The notes under the pieces: model-generated
The model's input: only the letters and a program-made list of their open reading frames with translations
Told to the model about the DNA's origin: nothing
Databases searched by the model: none
In this document: one piece after another, positions 8,112-16,957 of the stretch
How positions within the stretch are numbered: position 1 is the first letter of the stretch
How the letters are laid out: every line of letters starts with the position of its first letter
Translations under genes and position numbers: made by a program
DNA from: Methanosarcinaceae archaeon
GTDB lineage: Archaea; Halobacteriota; Methanosarcinia; Methanosarcinales; Methanosarcinaceae
Direction: 5' to 3'
NCBI GenBank assembly: GCA_021106765.1
Contig: JAIOTO010000128.1
Span: 1 to 33,745 of the forward strand
DNA length: 33,745 nucleotides

Positions 8112-8195
8112 ATCCACCCGAAAGGAAAAGAACTATATGTGCAGGACTATTGATATGTCCTGTACAGCATAATATCAAAGCCTACGAGATCTTCC

Positions 8196-9389
8196 ATGAC
8201 AACTAAACGAGATTACTACGAGATACTTAGCATTTCAAAGGATGCAAAGGATCCCGAGATAAAGAAAGCATACCGAAAGCTTGCCATGAAATTCCATCCT
8301 GACAAGAATAAAGAACCGGATGCAGAAGAGAAGTTCAAGGAGATCTCAGAGGCCTATGCGGTACTGTCAGATGCTGATAAACGTGCACAGTACGATCAAT
8401 TTGGACATGCTGGTATCGATGGTCGATATTCCACAGAGGACATATTCAGGAACGCTGATTTTGGTGGCTTTGATGATCTGGGAGACATTCTTGGAAATAT
8501 ATTTGGCGGGTTTGGAGGGGGGTTTGGCGGTGGACGACGTGCGAACCGTGGCCCTCAAAGAGGATCAGACCTACGTTATGACCTTGAGATCGATCTAAAA
8601 CAGGCAGCTTTTGGAGATAAGATCACGATCAATGTACCACGGACAATGAACTGTGAGACATGCGATGGAACCGGAGCCAAAGCGGGCACCAGGCCATCAA
8701 CGTGTTCCAAGTGTGGCGGCAGTGGTCAGATCACACACTCACGAAGAACACCGTTTGGGAATTTCATGACGACGACAACGTGTGACCAATGTCATGGGAA
8801 AGGACAGATCATACAAACGCCCTGTCCTGCCTGCCGGGGTACGGGAATGACAAAGAAGGTCCATAAGATAGCTGTCGCGATCCCAAAAGGTACAGATACC
8901 GGTATGCGCATGAGGATCGGCGGAAAAGGCGAAGCTGGCAGCCCAGGTGCCCCGGCCGGAGACCTGTACGTGGTCATCCATGTCAAACCACACAAACACT
9001 TTGAACGATATGGTGATGATATTATATACGAGATGCCCATCACTTTCACACAGGCATCCCTGGGCGATAACGTTATGGTCCCCACACTGCACGGTAAAGT
9101 AAAGATGAACATCAAGGCAGGCACACAGACCCATTCAGTACTGCGTCTCAAAGGTAAAGGTATGCCCCATCTCCACGGTCATGGACAGGGAGACCAACTT
9201 GTAAAAGTGATCATACAAACACCAATAAAACTCAATGGTGAACAGAAACGCCTACTTGAAGAATTCGATAAAATGACCGGGGGTAGTGCCTATGGAAAAA
9301 AGGGTAATAAAGGAGTCTTTGACAAGATGAAAGACATATTTTCCTCATTATTTTCTTCACGTATTATTCCAGCACTTTTTTTATCTTGA
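8196..9389 (+). CDS. dnaJ: DnaJ, Hsp40 co-chaperone
   Basis: The 397-residue type I DnaJ has a J domain (residues 4-69) with the HPD triad at 34-36. A Gly/Phe-rich region follows ([16 protein letters not shown]). The zinc domain has four motifs: [24 protein letters not shown] and CPACRGTG. The C-terminal substrate-binding domains end in [19 protein letters not shown]. The ending [15 protein letters not shown] is more hydrophobic than usual and borders the tnpB remnant, so the last residues may have been altered by an insertion or deletion. It stimulates DnaK ATPase. The start is preceded by ACGAGATC. Confidence 0.97.
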   Translation: MTTKRDYYEILSISKDAKDPEIKKAYRKLAMKFHPDKNKEPDAEEKFKEISEAYAVLSDADKRAQYDQFGHAGIDGRYSTEDIFRNADFGGFDDLGDILGNIFGGFGGGFGGGRRANRGPQRGSDLRYDLEIDLKQAAFGDKITINVPRTMNCETCDGTGAKAGTRPSTCSKCGGSGQITHSRRTPFGNFMTTTTCDQCHGKGQIIQTPCPACRGTGMTKKVHKIAVAIPKGTDTGMRMRIGGKGEAGSPGAPAGDLYVVIHVKPHKHFERYGDDIIYEMPITFTQASLGDNVMVPTLHGKVKMNIKAGTQTHSVLRLKGKGMPHLHGHGQGDQLVKVIIQTPIKLNGEQKRLLEEFDKMTGGSAYGKKGNKGVFDKMKDIFSSLFSSRIIPALFLS

Positions 9390-9409
9390 AATATCCATAC
9401 AATGCCTGA

Positions 9410-9532
9410 GACATCGATGCTGCGATCAATATACCCTATTTGAACATCATAGGACTACGGGAAGAACCTGTGGAGTCACAGATGTGGGTCTGGACAAAGA
9501 AACGGGAAGCCATCCGTTTTAACGAATGGTAG
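9410..9532 (+). pseudogene. C-terminal fragment of a TnpB (IS200/IS605-type)
   Basis: An uninterrupted 40-codon frame reads DIDAAINI, then GLREEPVESQMWVW and KKREAIRFNEW, then TAG at 9530-9532. 'RDxNAAINI' followed by a short variable tail ending '-EAxxFN-' is the standard C terminus of TnpB/OrfB of IS200/IS605 elements. A hairpin, CCATCCGTT/AACGAATGG with one mismatch (9511-9529), overlaps the end, as expected for the right end of such an element. The rest of tnpB is absent. Confidence 0.65.
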
Positions 9533-9551
9533 TTCATCCGGACATGCAACG

Positions 9552-9561
9552 TTTATATATG
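9552..9561 (+). promoter_or_regulatory. TATA box of the HTH regulator (leaderless transcript predicted)
   Basis: TTTATATATG is centred about 27 bp before the ATG at 9583. Archaeal transcription starts about 25 bp after the TATA box, so the mRNA probably begins at the start codon. This decides the start: the in-frame starts further upstream lie within or before the TATA box. Confidence 0.6.
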
Positions 9562-9582
9562 GGCAAATGTGTATTTACATAT

Positions 9583-10098
9583 ATGAGGGAATTAGGTAAT
9601 AAAGTATTCAGTGCACTTGGAAGCGATACCAGGATCAAGATGCTTGAGATCCTCAGTGAGGAGGAGGTACACATCTCTGAACTTGCAAGGAAAATTGGCA
9701 TATCGGTGCCAGTTGCGGCCAAGCATGTTAAAATACTGGAAGAGGCACAACTGATCGAGCGCAGGGTGTTCGGCAAGACGCATGTACTAAAACCTAACAG
9801 GAATAATATCTATATTGCTATGGATTCATTTGCCCCGACCAAGACAATAGAAGTGGAGAAGGGAACAACACTGCTTGATGCTCTCAGAGGTGTCACTGCT
9901 GTCAAGGTGAAGAAAAAAGGTGATCGGGAACTGATTATCTCAACGGATGGAGACGAAGGGCTGTATGTCTATGAGATCAATGGTAAGATATCAGAGCAGA
10001 CCGTCGATAATTGTGTGTTGGATGATGATTCTGTGATCGAGTGGAAAAAATTGGAGCCGGTGACTAAGATCAAACTGGATATACATGTTAAAAAATAG
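9583..10098 (+). CDS. ArsR-type winged-helix regulator with a DUF4430-like C-terminal domain
   Basis: The product is 171 residues. Residues 1-70 form a winged helix of the ArsR type: VFSALGSDTRIKMLEILSEE, then ISELARKIGISVPVAAKHVK and ILEEAQLIERR. There are no obvious metal-binding cysteines. Residues 80-171 do not belong to that fold; TIEVEKGTTLLDALRGV, LYVYEINGK and DDSVIEWKKLE resemble the beta-grasp/SLBB-like DUF4430 (cobalamin-related) domains, so a small ligand could be sensed there. The target genes are unknown; the nearest candidates are the radical SAM operon downstream or the chaperone operon upstream. Confidence 0.75.
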   Translation: MRELGNKVFSALGSDTRIKMLEILSEEEVHISELARKIGISVPVAAKHVKILEEAQLIERRVFGKTHVLKPNRNNIYIAMDSFAPTKTIEVEKGTTLLDALRGVTAVKVKKKGDRELIISTDGDEGLYVYEINGKISEQTVDNCVLDDDSVIEWKKLEPVTKIKLDIHVKK

Positions 10099-10252
10099 TC
10101 ATTTCCCATCACATGTCCATCCTTTTTAGATCAATTTACATGATCCTTTGTATTTTGCATAAGCACATCCCGTCTTCGTCCAGAGGGATAGATCTCTAAA
10201 TATGCTTGCTGTTGGGGGACCGGTTAATACTTTCACTGCGCTTGGTGTGTGG

Positions 10253-10260
10253 TTATATAT
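10253..10260 (+). promoter_or_regulatory. TATA box of the radical SAM operon
   Basis: TTATATAT is centred 26 bp before the ATG at 10283, which predicts a leaderless or nearly leaderless mRNA. The 184-bp gap 10099-10282 contains nothing else recognisable. Confidence 0.55.
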
Positions 10261-10282
10261 CTATGAGTCCCATCATTGACCA

Positions 10283-11431
10283 ATGAGTGTTAGTGTTGAG
10301 AAATTAACGAACGGACATCATCGTACGCTTTCTGAGCGAATGCAGTTCTTGTCCTCTGGTACAAAATACGATAGTTGCAACCAGAGCGCAGTCTGTCATG
10401 CATTTGGTCCGGACGGGCGCTGCATTCAGTTGTATAAAACACTACTGACAAATTACTGTGCCGGAGAATGCGCATACTGTCCAAATCGATGTGAACGGGA
10501 TGTACCGCGGGTCTCTCTGACTCCTGAAGAGATCACCAAGATCACCTGGTCGTTCTACCGTAAGAATGCGATCGAGGGTCTGTTCCTGTCGTCCGGGATA
10601 ATCGGGGATGCAGAGATAACGTCCCAGAAACAGCTGGAAGTTGTGCAGCTTCTCAGGCAGCAGGGATTTACTGGTTACATACATGTTCGTATGATGCCGG
10701 GCACACCGAAGTATATCCTTGAACAGATCGCGGACCTTGCCAATAAGTTCGGGGTGAACGCAGAGACCACGAGTTCAATCAACTATTCGGAGATCTGTCC
10801 GAACTTTGATTACAAGAACGATGTACTGCAGCGGCTCAAGTGGACGCGTGACCTGATCCGGGAAAAAAGGCGTGAATATCGCGGGACAGGACATATCGTT
10901 GGTGCCAATGATACCCAATTTGTAGTGGGGGCCGTGGACGAACCGGACCGGGATATCATCAGGACGGTCAACAAGTTCATGGACAAGTATGCTCTTAGAC
11001 GACCGTATTTTATGAGTTTTGATCCGATTCCCGATACACCCCTTGAGAATGGATCACCATCTCCGAAATGGCGTGAGCAGCGCCTTTATCAGGCATCTTT
11101 CCTGTTGAAGGATTACGGACTAATGCACAAGGACCTTGAGGATGTGTACAATGATTCAGGGAATCTGATGAATACGGACCCAAAGCTGGAACTTGCCAAT
11201 ATGCATCCTGAACGGTTCCCGGTTGATATCAATTCTGCGAGTATGGATGAACTCCTTCTGGTGCCCGGGATCGGTCCGGTGAGTGCTAACAGGATCATCC
11301 ATTCACGACCGATCGGGTCTGAGGAGGAACTTGCAAGAATGGGTGCTGTTGTTTCCAGGGCAAGTCCATTCATTGATCTTAATGGGGTCAGGCAGACGAA
11401 TCTTGCATCATTCACCGGGGGATACTCATGA
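10283..11431 (+). CDS. Radical SAM protein with C-terminal HhH, putative DNA repair/modification
   Basis: The 382-residue protein carries the radical SAM cluster motif CAGECAYC (C59, C63, C66), in the family setting TNYCAGECAYCPNRCERDVP. Other family motifs are GLFLSSGI, HVRMMPGTP and NAETTSS. The C-terminal part (from about residue 312) holds helix-hairpin-helix DNA-binding sequence: VDINSASMDELLLVPGIGPV then SANRIIHSRPI. This matches the family described as a putative DNA modification/repair radical SAM protein that is usually paired with a DUF4130 protein. That partner follows with a 4-nt overlap (ATGA), as expected. The protein should use a 4Fe-4S cluster and SAM to generate a 5'-deoxyadenosyl radical acting on nucleic acid; the reaction is not known. 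Confidence 0.88.
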   Translation: MSVSVEKLTNGHHRTLSERMQFLSSGTKYDSCNQSAVCHAFGPDGRCIQLYKTLLTNYCAGECAYCPNRCERDVPRVSLTPEEITKITWSFYRKNAIEGLFLSSGIIGDAEITSQKQLEVVQLLRQQGFTGYIHVRMMPGTPKYILEQIADLANKFGVNAETTSSINYSEICPNFDYKNDVLQRLKWTRDLIREKRREYRGTGHIVGANDTQFVVGAVDEPDRDIIRTVNKFMDKYALRRPYFMSFDPIPDTPLENGSPSPKWREQRLYQASFLLKDYGLMHKDLEDVYNDSGNLMNTDPKLELANMHPERFPVDINSASMDELLLVPGIGPVSANRIIHSRPIGSEEELARMGAVVSRASPFIDLNGVRQTNLASFTGGYS

Positions 11432-12261
11432 TCATAGTTTTCAAACCCACTGTGGATGGTGTACTCCTTGCCTGTGGATCACTTGCAGACCATCCGGGAT
11501 CCACACTCATGGTTGCAAAGGATGGTCGGCAGTTGAAAGAAAAGCTCCGGTTTTCAGGAATCGAGGATCAGATTGTCAGGGTGGGTTTTGATCCATCAAC
11601 AAACACATCCCGACTGCTCAAAAATGTCTTCACCAATACGTGGACACGAATATCACCTCTTGACCCGGGTCCGTTGAAATACATTGATCTTGTGCTCAGG
11701 CATGGTGATGCTGATCCGGAGGATCTGGTACGGTTACTGTGGTCCTGTAACGGGGATGTGAATGCCATGTACTCAAAAAAGACCCGGATCTCACTGCGAT
11801 ATTACAATTATATGCGTGAAGTGACCCGTAGTTGGCAACGATTGTGTATGTTCTCACGCCCTTCATTTACCAATGGTCTCCTTTTTGCAGAGGTAGATTC
11901 TCCTCATGAGATCTCCGATATATTTTGTAGATGGCTTGCAAGAAAAAATCCGGATGTTCCGGTGGCGGTGGTGACAGATGGTACTGCCTGGATAGGTAAT
12001 GGGGAATTCGTGGGTCTCGAACATTTCACAACGATCAGCGCTGCGTTCGTCGAAAATCTGCAGGGTTCAGCAGATGATGAAGGGATCGATGAACTATGGG
12101 ACGTATACTACGATTCCCAGATGATCGAGAAACGCCGGAATCGGGGTCTTGCAAAGAAAATGCAACCCCTGGGTTCGAGTACTCTAAGCAAAATGGCCCG
12201 GCGGGACAGGTATAAGGTGGAGCGTGGGATTTCCAGCTGTACGCTTGATGGATTTATTTGA
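11428..12261 (+). CDS. DUF4130 protein, partner of the radical SAM protein
   Basis: This 277-residue protein overlaps the radical SAM gene by 4 nt. Its C-terminal region carries the DUF4130 pattern 'DELWDVYYDSQMIEKRRNRG' followed by LAKKMQP, and upstream RLCMFSRPSFTNGLLFAEVD. In many bacteria the same domain is fused to uracil-DNA glycosylase and encoded beside the radical SAM gene, which links it to DNA base metabolism. The last 30 residues (SSTLSKMARRDRYKVERGIS) are basic and differ from the usual ending known to me. No catalytic motif is recognised. It probably forms a complex with, or acts on the same lesion as, the radical SAM protein. Confidence 0.8.
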   Translation: MIIVFKPTVDGVLLACGSLADHPGSTLMVAKDGRQLKEKLRFSGIEDQIVRVGFDPSTNTSRLLKNVFTNTWTRISPLDPGPLKYIDLVLRHGDADPEDLVRLLWSCNGDVNAMYSKKTRISLRYYNYMREVTRSWQRLCMFSRPSFTNGLLFAEVDSPHEISDIFCRWLARKNPDVPVAVVTDGTAWIGNGEFVGLEHFTTISAAFVENLQGSADDEGIDELWDVYYDSQMIEKRRNRGLAKKMQPLGSSTLSKMARRDRYKVERGISSCTLDGFI

Positions 12262-12282
12262 ACATTGGACAGGAGATTATGC

Positions 12283-14385
12283 ATGAACGAACTGCAGGAG
12301 ATTCCCCGTATTGGCGAAAAGATGGCCCAACGTTTCATCACACATTTTGGGTCAGAGGAATGTGCTCTCGATGCGATCCTTGGAGGAGATGTCGCAAGCA
12401 TTTCTGGTGTGGAGGGTGTTGGTCAACGATATGCCATCTCGCTGGTCCATGAGGTGCGAGCAAAGGTTGAAGGGGTGACATCATCTGATTTCCTGAGAAC
12501 AAAGGAGGCTATGGACCTGTACGAGCGCTTGCTCGACCTCATGAAGGACTTTGCTCATAGTCGATATGCAAAAGATAAGCTCCATGTATATATTCCCTAT
12601 CCCGCAGAACGTATGGATCTGATCGACAATATCCGCGCGTCGGTATCGGACTACATAGGGATCGCCAGTAAATTACATGATGACGATGAGTTCATATTCC
12701 TCCTGACCCGGCTTCGAAGGCTCGATAAGAGCTACGTCTTGTCTAAGATCCGTCATCGCTGTATACTGACCACCGACAGTGAACAATTTGAAGAGGCACG
12801 ACGTCGGTTCAGTAATGTCATTGACGTACAGCTCGCGAGCAGTCTGGGCGAGTTTGTTGATGTGGCAAGGGGGTATTCGCACGTGATCGCAACAGGTGAT
12901 CAATGTATAGATTTTGAACTTCCTGAAGACATTGATCCGGAGTTCATTCCCGACATTCAGACGGTTGAAGATTGGCATGTTGTCCCGGAACTCGAGATCG
13001 CCTTCTTTGCCAGGAACCTTGAGGTTATCGAATGTGCACTCAAGATCGTAAGTACCCTGCGTACGAATAGTGTGTCATTCATGGAAGATATTAGTGATGA
13101 AGATCTGGATATTCTTACCAAAACCCTTTCACTGATCGATGGGGATGGGGACGTACAGCAGGGATTCGATCCGGCGATCGACCGTCTGTCGCACATAATC
13201 GAAAATACTGACAAATGCGTTGCGGACATTGTGCGGGATACGAACATAAAACTGGATGTTCTCCTGCAGGAGAGCAAGCTGACCCTGAGCGGTCAGGACA
13301 TGCTCAGAATGATGGACGGTAAGGTCCAGGTTCAGGATCTGATATCAAAAGAGTTGTACCATTCATATCATTCTTTGATAAATACATCTATGGATGAGAT
13401 CTCAGCAAATCTGGGGCTAAAAGGATCGGAAACTCTGTTGATCGGATCTTTTTTCCCTGACGAGATCACCTCGCCTCTGGAGATCGATCATAATCAGTTG
13501 CATACCTTGAAGCAACAGATGATGCATAAGATCCACATGATGAAAATAGGGCATAAGAGAAAGATATCAACGATACTAAGTGACTATCATGATGTCGTAA
13601 TAAAGCTGATCAGTGAGGTCCTGGATTTCGATGTGGGGTTTGCCATTGGATGTTTTGCAAATGAGTTCGACATGTCACTTCCGAACCTGATATCGGGAAC
13701 AGGGATCGGTTTTGTGAATGCCCGGAACCTTTTCATAAGGTCCCGCCACGGGAACGTGGTCCCCATAGATTATTCGGTAGGTGGCACGTCCCTGGCTCCC
13801 AATGGTGCTGATAATCCTGTAGTACTGTTGAGTGGCGTGAACTCCGGGGGCAAGACCTCAATGCTCGAGTTGATCGCACAGTGCATCATACTTGCACACA
13901 TGGGATTTCCGACACCAGCTGAACATCTCGAACTAGGACTGACCGAAGGATTGTATTATTTTGGAAAATCGAAAGGGACTCTGGATGCTGGCGCGTTCGA
14001 GACTACCCTCACGGACCTGTCAGTGGTTGCTGATGGTGCGAGCAAAGTGGTCCTTGTGGATGAACTTGAGTCCATAACTGAGCCAGGTGCTTCGGCAAAG
14101 ATCATTGCTGGCATGTTGGAATTCCTGTCCGAGAGCAACGATAGTATGGCTGTGTTCGTATCCCATCTATCTGAATTAATATTGGAGAACACACAATGCA
14201 ATATTCGGGTGGACGGTATCGAGGCCGATGGTCTGGATGAGGAACTGAACCTCATAGTCGATAGAAATCCCAGATATAATTATGTAGCAAAGAGTACTCC
14301 CGAATTGATCGTACAACGCCTGTCACAAAAGACCAGTGGGAATGAGCAGACTTTTTACAAAAGGCTGGGTGAAAAGTTCCACTGA
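12283..14385 (+). CDS. HhH-MutS-like ATPase
   Basis: The product has 700 residues. Two helix-hairpin-helix units (LQEIPRIGEKMAQRFITHFG and ISGVEGVGQRYAISLVHEV) form the N terminus. The middle is largely helical and resembles the MutS core/lever. The C-terminal MutS ATPase has Walker A GVNSGGKTS (about 518-525), Walker B KVVLVDELES (around 593) and a late motif AVFVSHLSEL. It lacks the N-terminal mismatch-recognition domain of MutS1 and the C-terminal Smr nuclease of MutS2, so it is an archaeal MutS-related branch of unknown specificity. AGGAG lies 7 nt before the ATG at 12283. It follows the DUF4130 gene by 21 nt, so the three genes form one transcription unit. Confidence 0.85.
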   Translation: MNELQEIPRIGEKMAQRFITHFGSEECALDAILGGDVASISGVEGVGQRYAISLVHEVRAKVEGVTSSDFLRTKEAMDLYERLLDLMKDFAHSRYAKDKLHVYIPYPAERMDLIDNIRASVSDYIGIASKLHDDDEFIFLLTRLRRLDKSYVLSKIRHRCILTTDSEQFEEARRRFSNVIDVQLASSLGEFVDVARGYSHVIATGDQCIDFELPEDIDPEFIPDIQTVEDWHVVPELEIAFFARNLEVIECALKIVSTLRTNSVSFMEDISDEDLDILTKTLSLIDGDGDVQQGFDPAIDRLSHIIENTDKCVADIVRDTNIKLDVLLQESKLTLSGQDMLRMMDGKVQVQDLISKELYHSYHSLINTSMDEISANLGLKGSETLLIGSFFPDEITSPLEIDHNQLHTLKQQMMHKIHMMKIGHKRKISTILSDYHDVVIKLISEVLDFDVGFAIGCFANEFDMSLPNLISGTGIGFVNARNLFIRSRHGNVVPIDYSVGGTSLAPNGADNPVVLLSGVNSGGKTSMLELIAQCIILAHMGFPTPAEHLELGLTEGLYYFGKSKGTLDAGAFETTLTDLSVVADGASKVVLVDELESITEPGASAKIIAGMLEFLSESNDSMAVFVSHLSELILENTQCNIRVDGIEADGLDEELNLIVDRNPRYNYVAKSTPELIVQRLSQKTSGNEQTFYKRLGEKFH

Positions 14386-14423
14386 TAGATGCGTCAATAT
14401 GGATTTTAGTTTGTCGAAAGTGT

Positions 14424-14999
14424 TCAGAGCACACCTTTTGTGCTTTTTATATCTTTGCCTTCGATCTTCACGGCACGGCGTAATCCATATGCAAAAGCCT
14501 TGAACAGTGCTTCTATCTGGTGATGGTCGTTATCTCCTTTAACACTAATATGCAGGTTCATCATCGCATTATCCGTCAGGGATTCAAAAAAGTGCTTTAC
14601 CATCTGTGTATTGAACTCGCCGACCCGTGGTGAGCTAAAATCTGCGTTCATCATCAGATAGCTACGTCCTCCAAGATCAAGTGCTACTTCTGCAAGGGCT
14701 TCGTCCATTGGGATACGTGCTTCACCAAAACGAACAATGCCGGTCTTATCGCCAAGTGTTTTTTCAATTGCCTGACCCAGAACGATTCCAACGTCTTCGA
14801 TAAGGTGGTGTTCGTCAACATTGAGATCTCCCCTGGCATTGATCACCAGATCAAAATAACCGTGACGTGCGAAGGATGTTAGCATGTGGTCGAAGAAACC
14901 GATACCTGTGTTGATGTCAGATGAGCCACTCCCGTCAAGGTTCAATTCCATGCGGATGTCGGTCTCACTGGTCTTGCGGGATATTTTTGCTTTTCTCAT
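14424..14999 (-). CDS. hisB: Imidazoleglycerol-phosphate dehydratase
   Basis: The 191-residue protein removes water from imidazole glycerol phosphate in histidine synthesis. It shows the two internal repeats with the metal-binding motifs [13 protein letters not shown] and [11 protein letters not shown], then the second-half equivalents ([15 protein letters not shown], and [20 protein letters not shown]). The length is that of a monofunctional archaeal/plant-type HisB without the phosphatase domain. It lies 32 nt downstream of hisA. It converges with the MutS-like gene, from which it is separated by only 38 nt. Confidence 0.97.
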   Translation of the reverse strand: MRKAKISRKTSETDIRMELNLDGSGSSDINTGIGFFDHMLTSFARHGYFDLVINARGDLNVDEHHLIEDVGIVLGQAIEKTLGDKTGIVRFGEARIPMDEALAEVALDLGGRSYLMMNADFSSPRVGEFNTQMVKHFFESLTDNAMMNLHISVKGDNDHHQIEALFKAFAYGLRRAVKIEGKDIKSTKGVL

Positions 15000-15031
15000 G
15001 AGGAACCATCACGTTGATCTATAGTTCAGTT

Positions 15032-15766
15032 TTAATCACTGATAATATTTATTGCTTCTGCAAGTGTGAACTTATGTGTATAGAGTGCACTCCCGACCAC
15101 AACGCCTGCTGCACCTGTACCTTTCAGTACCACGATGTCATCCAGGGTTGTGACACCACCGGATGCGATTACCGGTATGTGCACTGATCGCACAAGCTTG
15201 CGGGTGGGATCCGGATTGACACCTTCCATGAGTCCCTCGGTATCTATGTTCGTGTACAGGATACTCCCAGCTCCAAGTTCTTCGAATCGTATCCCCATCT
15301 CAACGGGCGTGTGTTCGGACTCCCTGGTCCAGCCTTCAATGGAGATCTTTCCATTCTTAGAGTCCAATGCCACATTTATGTGCTTATTTCCGAATTCATC
15401 TGCCAGTCGTTTGATCAGGGCGGGATCCCTGAGTGCGGCGGTACTCAGGATAATCCTGTCAACACCGGTAGACAGCAGTGTGGCAGCATCTTCGAAGGAA
15501 CGTATCCCTCCCCCTACCTGTATGAATACTCCCAGTGGTTTGCATTTCTGTACGATCTTCTCTACAATAGGAGCGTTCTTACGTTCTCCCTCAATGGCAC
15601 CATCCAGATCGATAAGGTGCAATATCCTTGCACCCTGTGATACCCAGTCAAGGGCAACCTTAACGGGATCATCGATAGAAACCATCTCGCTACCAGGTAC
15701 TCCCTGCACCAATTGTACACATTTGCCGCCCCGCATATCCACCGCAGGGATCACTTCAAAAGTCAT
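15032..15766 (-). CDS. hisA: ProFAR isomerase
   Basis: This 244-residue (beta-alpha)8-barrel isomerises ProFAR to PRFAR. Key motifs are IPAVDMRGGKCVQLVQG with the catalytic Asp at the end of strand 1, HLIDLDGAIEG, IQVGGGIRSFEDAATLLSTG, ILYTNIDTEGLMEG (second catalytic Asp) and IASGGVTTLDDI. AGGAGATAT, 8 nt before the ATG, overlaps the end of hisG, which fits coupled translation. Confidence 0.97.
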   Translation of the reverse strand: MTFEVIPAVDMRGGKCVQLVQGVPGSEMVSIDDPVKVALDWVSQGARILHLIDLDGAIEGERKNAPIVEKIVQKCKPLGVFIQVGGGIRSFEDAATLLSTGVDRIILSTAALRDPALIKRLADEFGNKHINVALDSKNGKISIEGWTRESEHTPVEMGIRFEELGAGSILYTNIDTEGLMEGVNPDPTRKLVRSVHIPVIASGGVTTLDDIVVLKGTGAAGVVVGSALYTHKFTLAEAINIISD

Positions 15767-15790
15767 AGTATCTATATCTCCTGCGTATTC

Positions 15791-16645
15791 TCAGGGCATC
15801 ATTCGTTCGATGGGGACTACAAGGATATCTGAGGCACCTGCCTGTTTGAGTCGGTTCACGGTCTTAAAAACATCATTATTATCAATGACTGCATGCACTG
15901 CCGATGTATCCGTTTTGGATTCGACCTTCATTACGGTAGGTCCGGCAAGTCCCGGTAGGATATCCTTGACCATATCCAGTTTGTCAGAAGGTACATTCAT
16001 CATCAGGTATCGTTTGCCTTTTGCATGCAGGACACTTTCCATTGCTGTTCTTATGTGGTGTACTTTCTCGTTGTTGTCCATAGTATCCCGGTTCGCGATG
16101 AGGTACACGGATGATGAGAAAACTTCCTCGATCTTCTTCAGATGATTCATCATCAGGGTAGTGCCTGAACTGGAGATGTCAACAATGGCATCGGCAATTC
16201 CGACATGTGGTGTCATCTCACAGGCACCACTCACCTTGATCACGTCTATATTGATACCCATATTCTCAAAATATTTTGTTGTAATATGTGGAAATTCGGT
16301 AGCAACACGCATACCTTCGAGTCCTTCTGCTGAATTGATATGCGACTCGTCGGGAACCGCAAGAACAAGATCGGCTCCGCCGAACTGAAGATCCAGCATC
16401 ACCTCAACGTTAGCTTCTGTTTCGGCGATCAGGTCAAGCCCAGTCACTCCAACATCCGCAGCACCATCTTGTATATATTCTGGAATATCAGCGGCCCTTG
16501 CGAGCAGAAATGTGATCTCTGGATCGTTTGTTTTTGCGAAAAGCTTTCGTTTTGATCCTTCGAGGACGGGCAACCCCGCTTCCTTGAAGAGATTGACTGT
16601 TGGATCGTGGAGTCTTCCTTTGTTTGGAATTGCGATGCGTATCAT
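15791..16645 (-). CDS. hisG: ATP phosphoribosyltransferase, long form
   Basis: The 284-residue protein catalyses the first step of histidine synthesis. It begins MIRIAIPNKGRLHDPTVNLF and has AADVGVTGLDLIAE, DLVLAVPDES, ATEFPHITTKYF, ACEMTPHVGIADAIVDISSS and the PRPP-type stretch SSGTTLMMN. It is the long, hexameric form with a C-terminal ACT-like regulatory domain (from about residue 212), which allows histidine feedback inhibition without HisZ. It is the first gene of hisG-hisA-hisB. Confidence 0.97.
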   Translation of the reverse strand: MIRIAIPNKGRLHDPTVNLFKEAGLPVLEGSKRKLFAKTNDPEITFLLARAADIPEYIQDGAADVGVTGLDLIAETEANVEVMLDLQFGGADLVLAVPDESHINSAEGLEGMRVATEFPHITTKYFENMGINIDVIKVSGACEMTPHVGIADAIVDISSSGTTLMMNHLKKIEEVFSSSVYLIANRDTMDNNEKVHHIRTAMESVLHAKGKRYLMMNVPSDKLDMVKDILPGLAGPTVMKVESKTDTSAVHAVIDNNDVFKTVNRLKQAGASDILVVPIERMMP

Positions 16646-16694
16646 ATTGTGGCCCTTCTGACTGCAAATTACCTTTTGGGTGACTTGAACTTAT

Positions 16695-16704
16695 CTTTTA
16701 TATA
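16695..16704 (-). promoter_or_regulatory. TATA box of the hisGAB operon
   Basis: On the minus strand TATATAAAAG is placed about 50 bp before the hisG ATG, predicting a leader of roughly 25 nt. Confidence 0.5.
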
Positions 16705-16806
16705 TTGGTCTGATGTTCTCAAATACTGTTATCGCATATAAGGTTTAATAAAGTATGTTTTTCTGTCATATCGGTCGTATGTGGAGCAGATCATGAATGA
16801 GTGAAT

Positions 16807-16855
16807 ATTACTGACAGTAATTAATTTGAACTCAGATAGTAATTAATATATATAA
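16807..16855 (+). promoter_or_regulatory. metK promoter with palindrome and direct repeats
   Basis: The probable TATA box (TTAATATATATAA, 16843-16855) predicts a leader of about 80 nt before the metK ATG. Upstream is ATTACTGACAGTAAT (16807-16821), a 7-bp inverted repeat around one base. The decamer AGTAATTAAT occurs twice (16816-16825 and 16838-16847), 22 bp apart, or two helical turns. These could be operator half-sites. The leader 16870-16957 contains a small direct repeat (TGATCTAT twice) but no recognised SAM riboswitch. Confidence 0.4.
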
Positions 16856-16957
16856 CTCCTTACTCATATAGGGTAATTCTAGTGTTCAATATGTGTTTGA
16901 GTTTATGATGATCTATAATGATCTATGATATCAAATACGGGATATGAGGTCTGAACG

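Noticed and set aside
15135-16145. 336-codon plus-strand frame opposite hisA and hisG
   Set aside because: Both minus-strand genes are clearly hisA and hisG; the antisense frame is Ser/Pro/Thr-rich and typical of a shadow.
16870-16957. SAM riboswitch in the metK leader
   Set aside because: No pairing pattern of a known SAM-responsive class could be found; only a short direct repeat is present.
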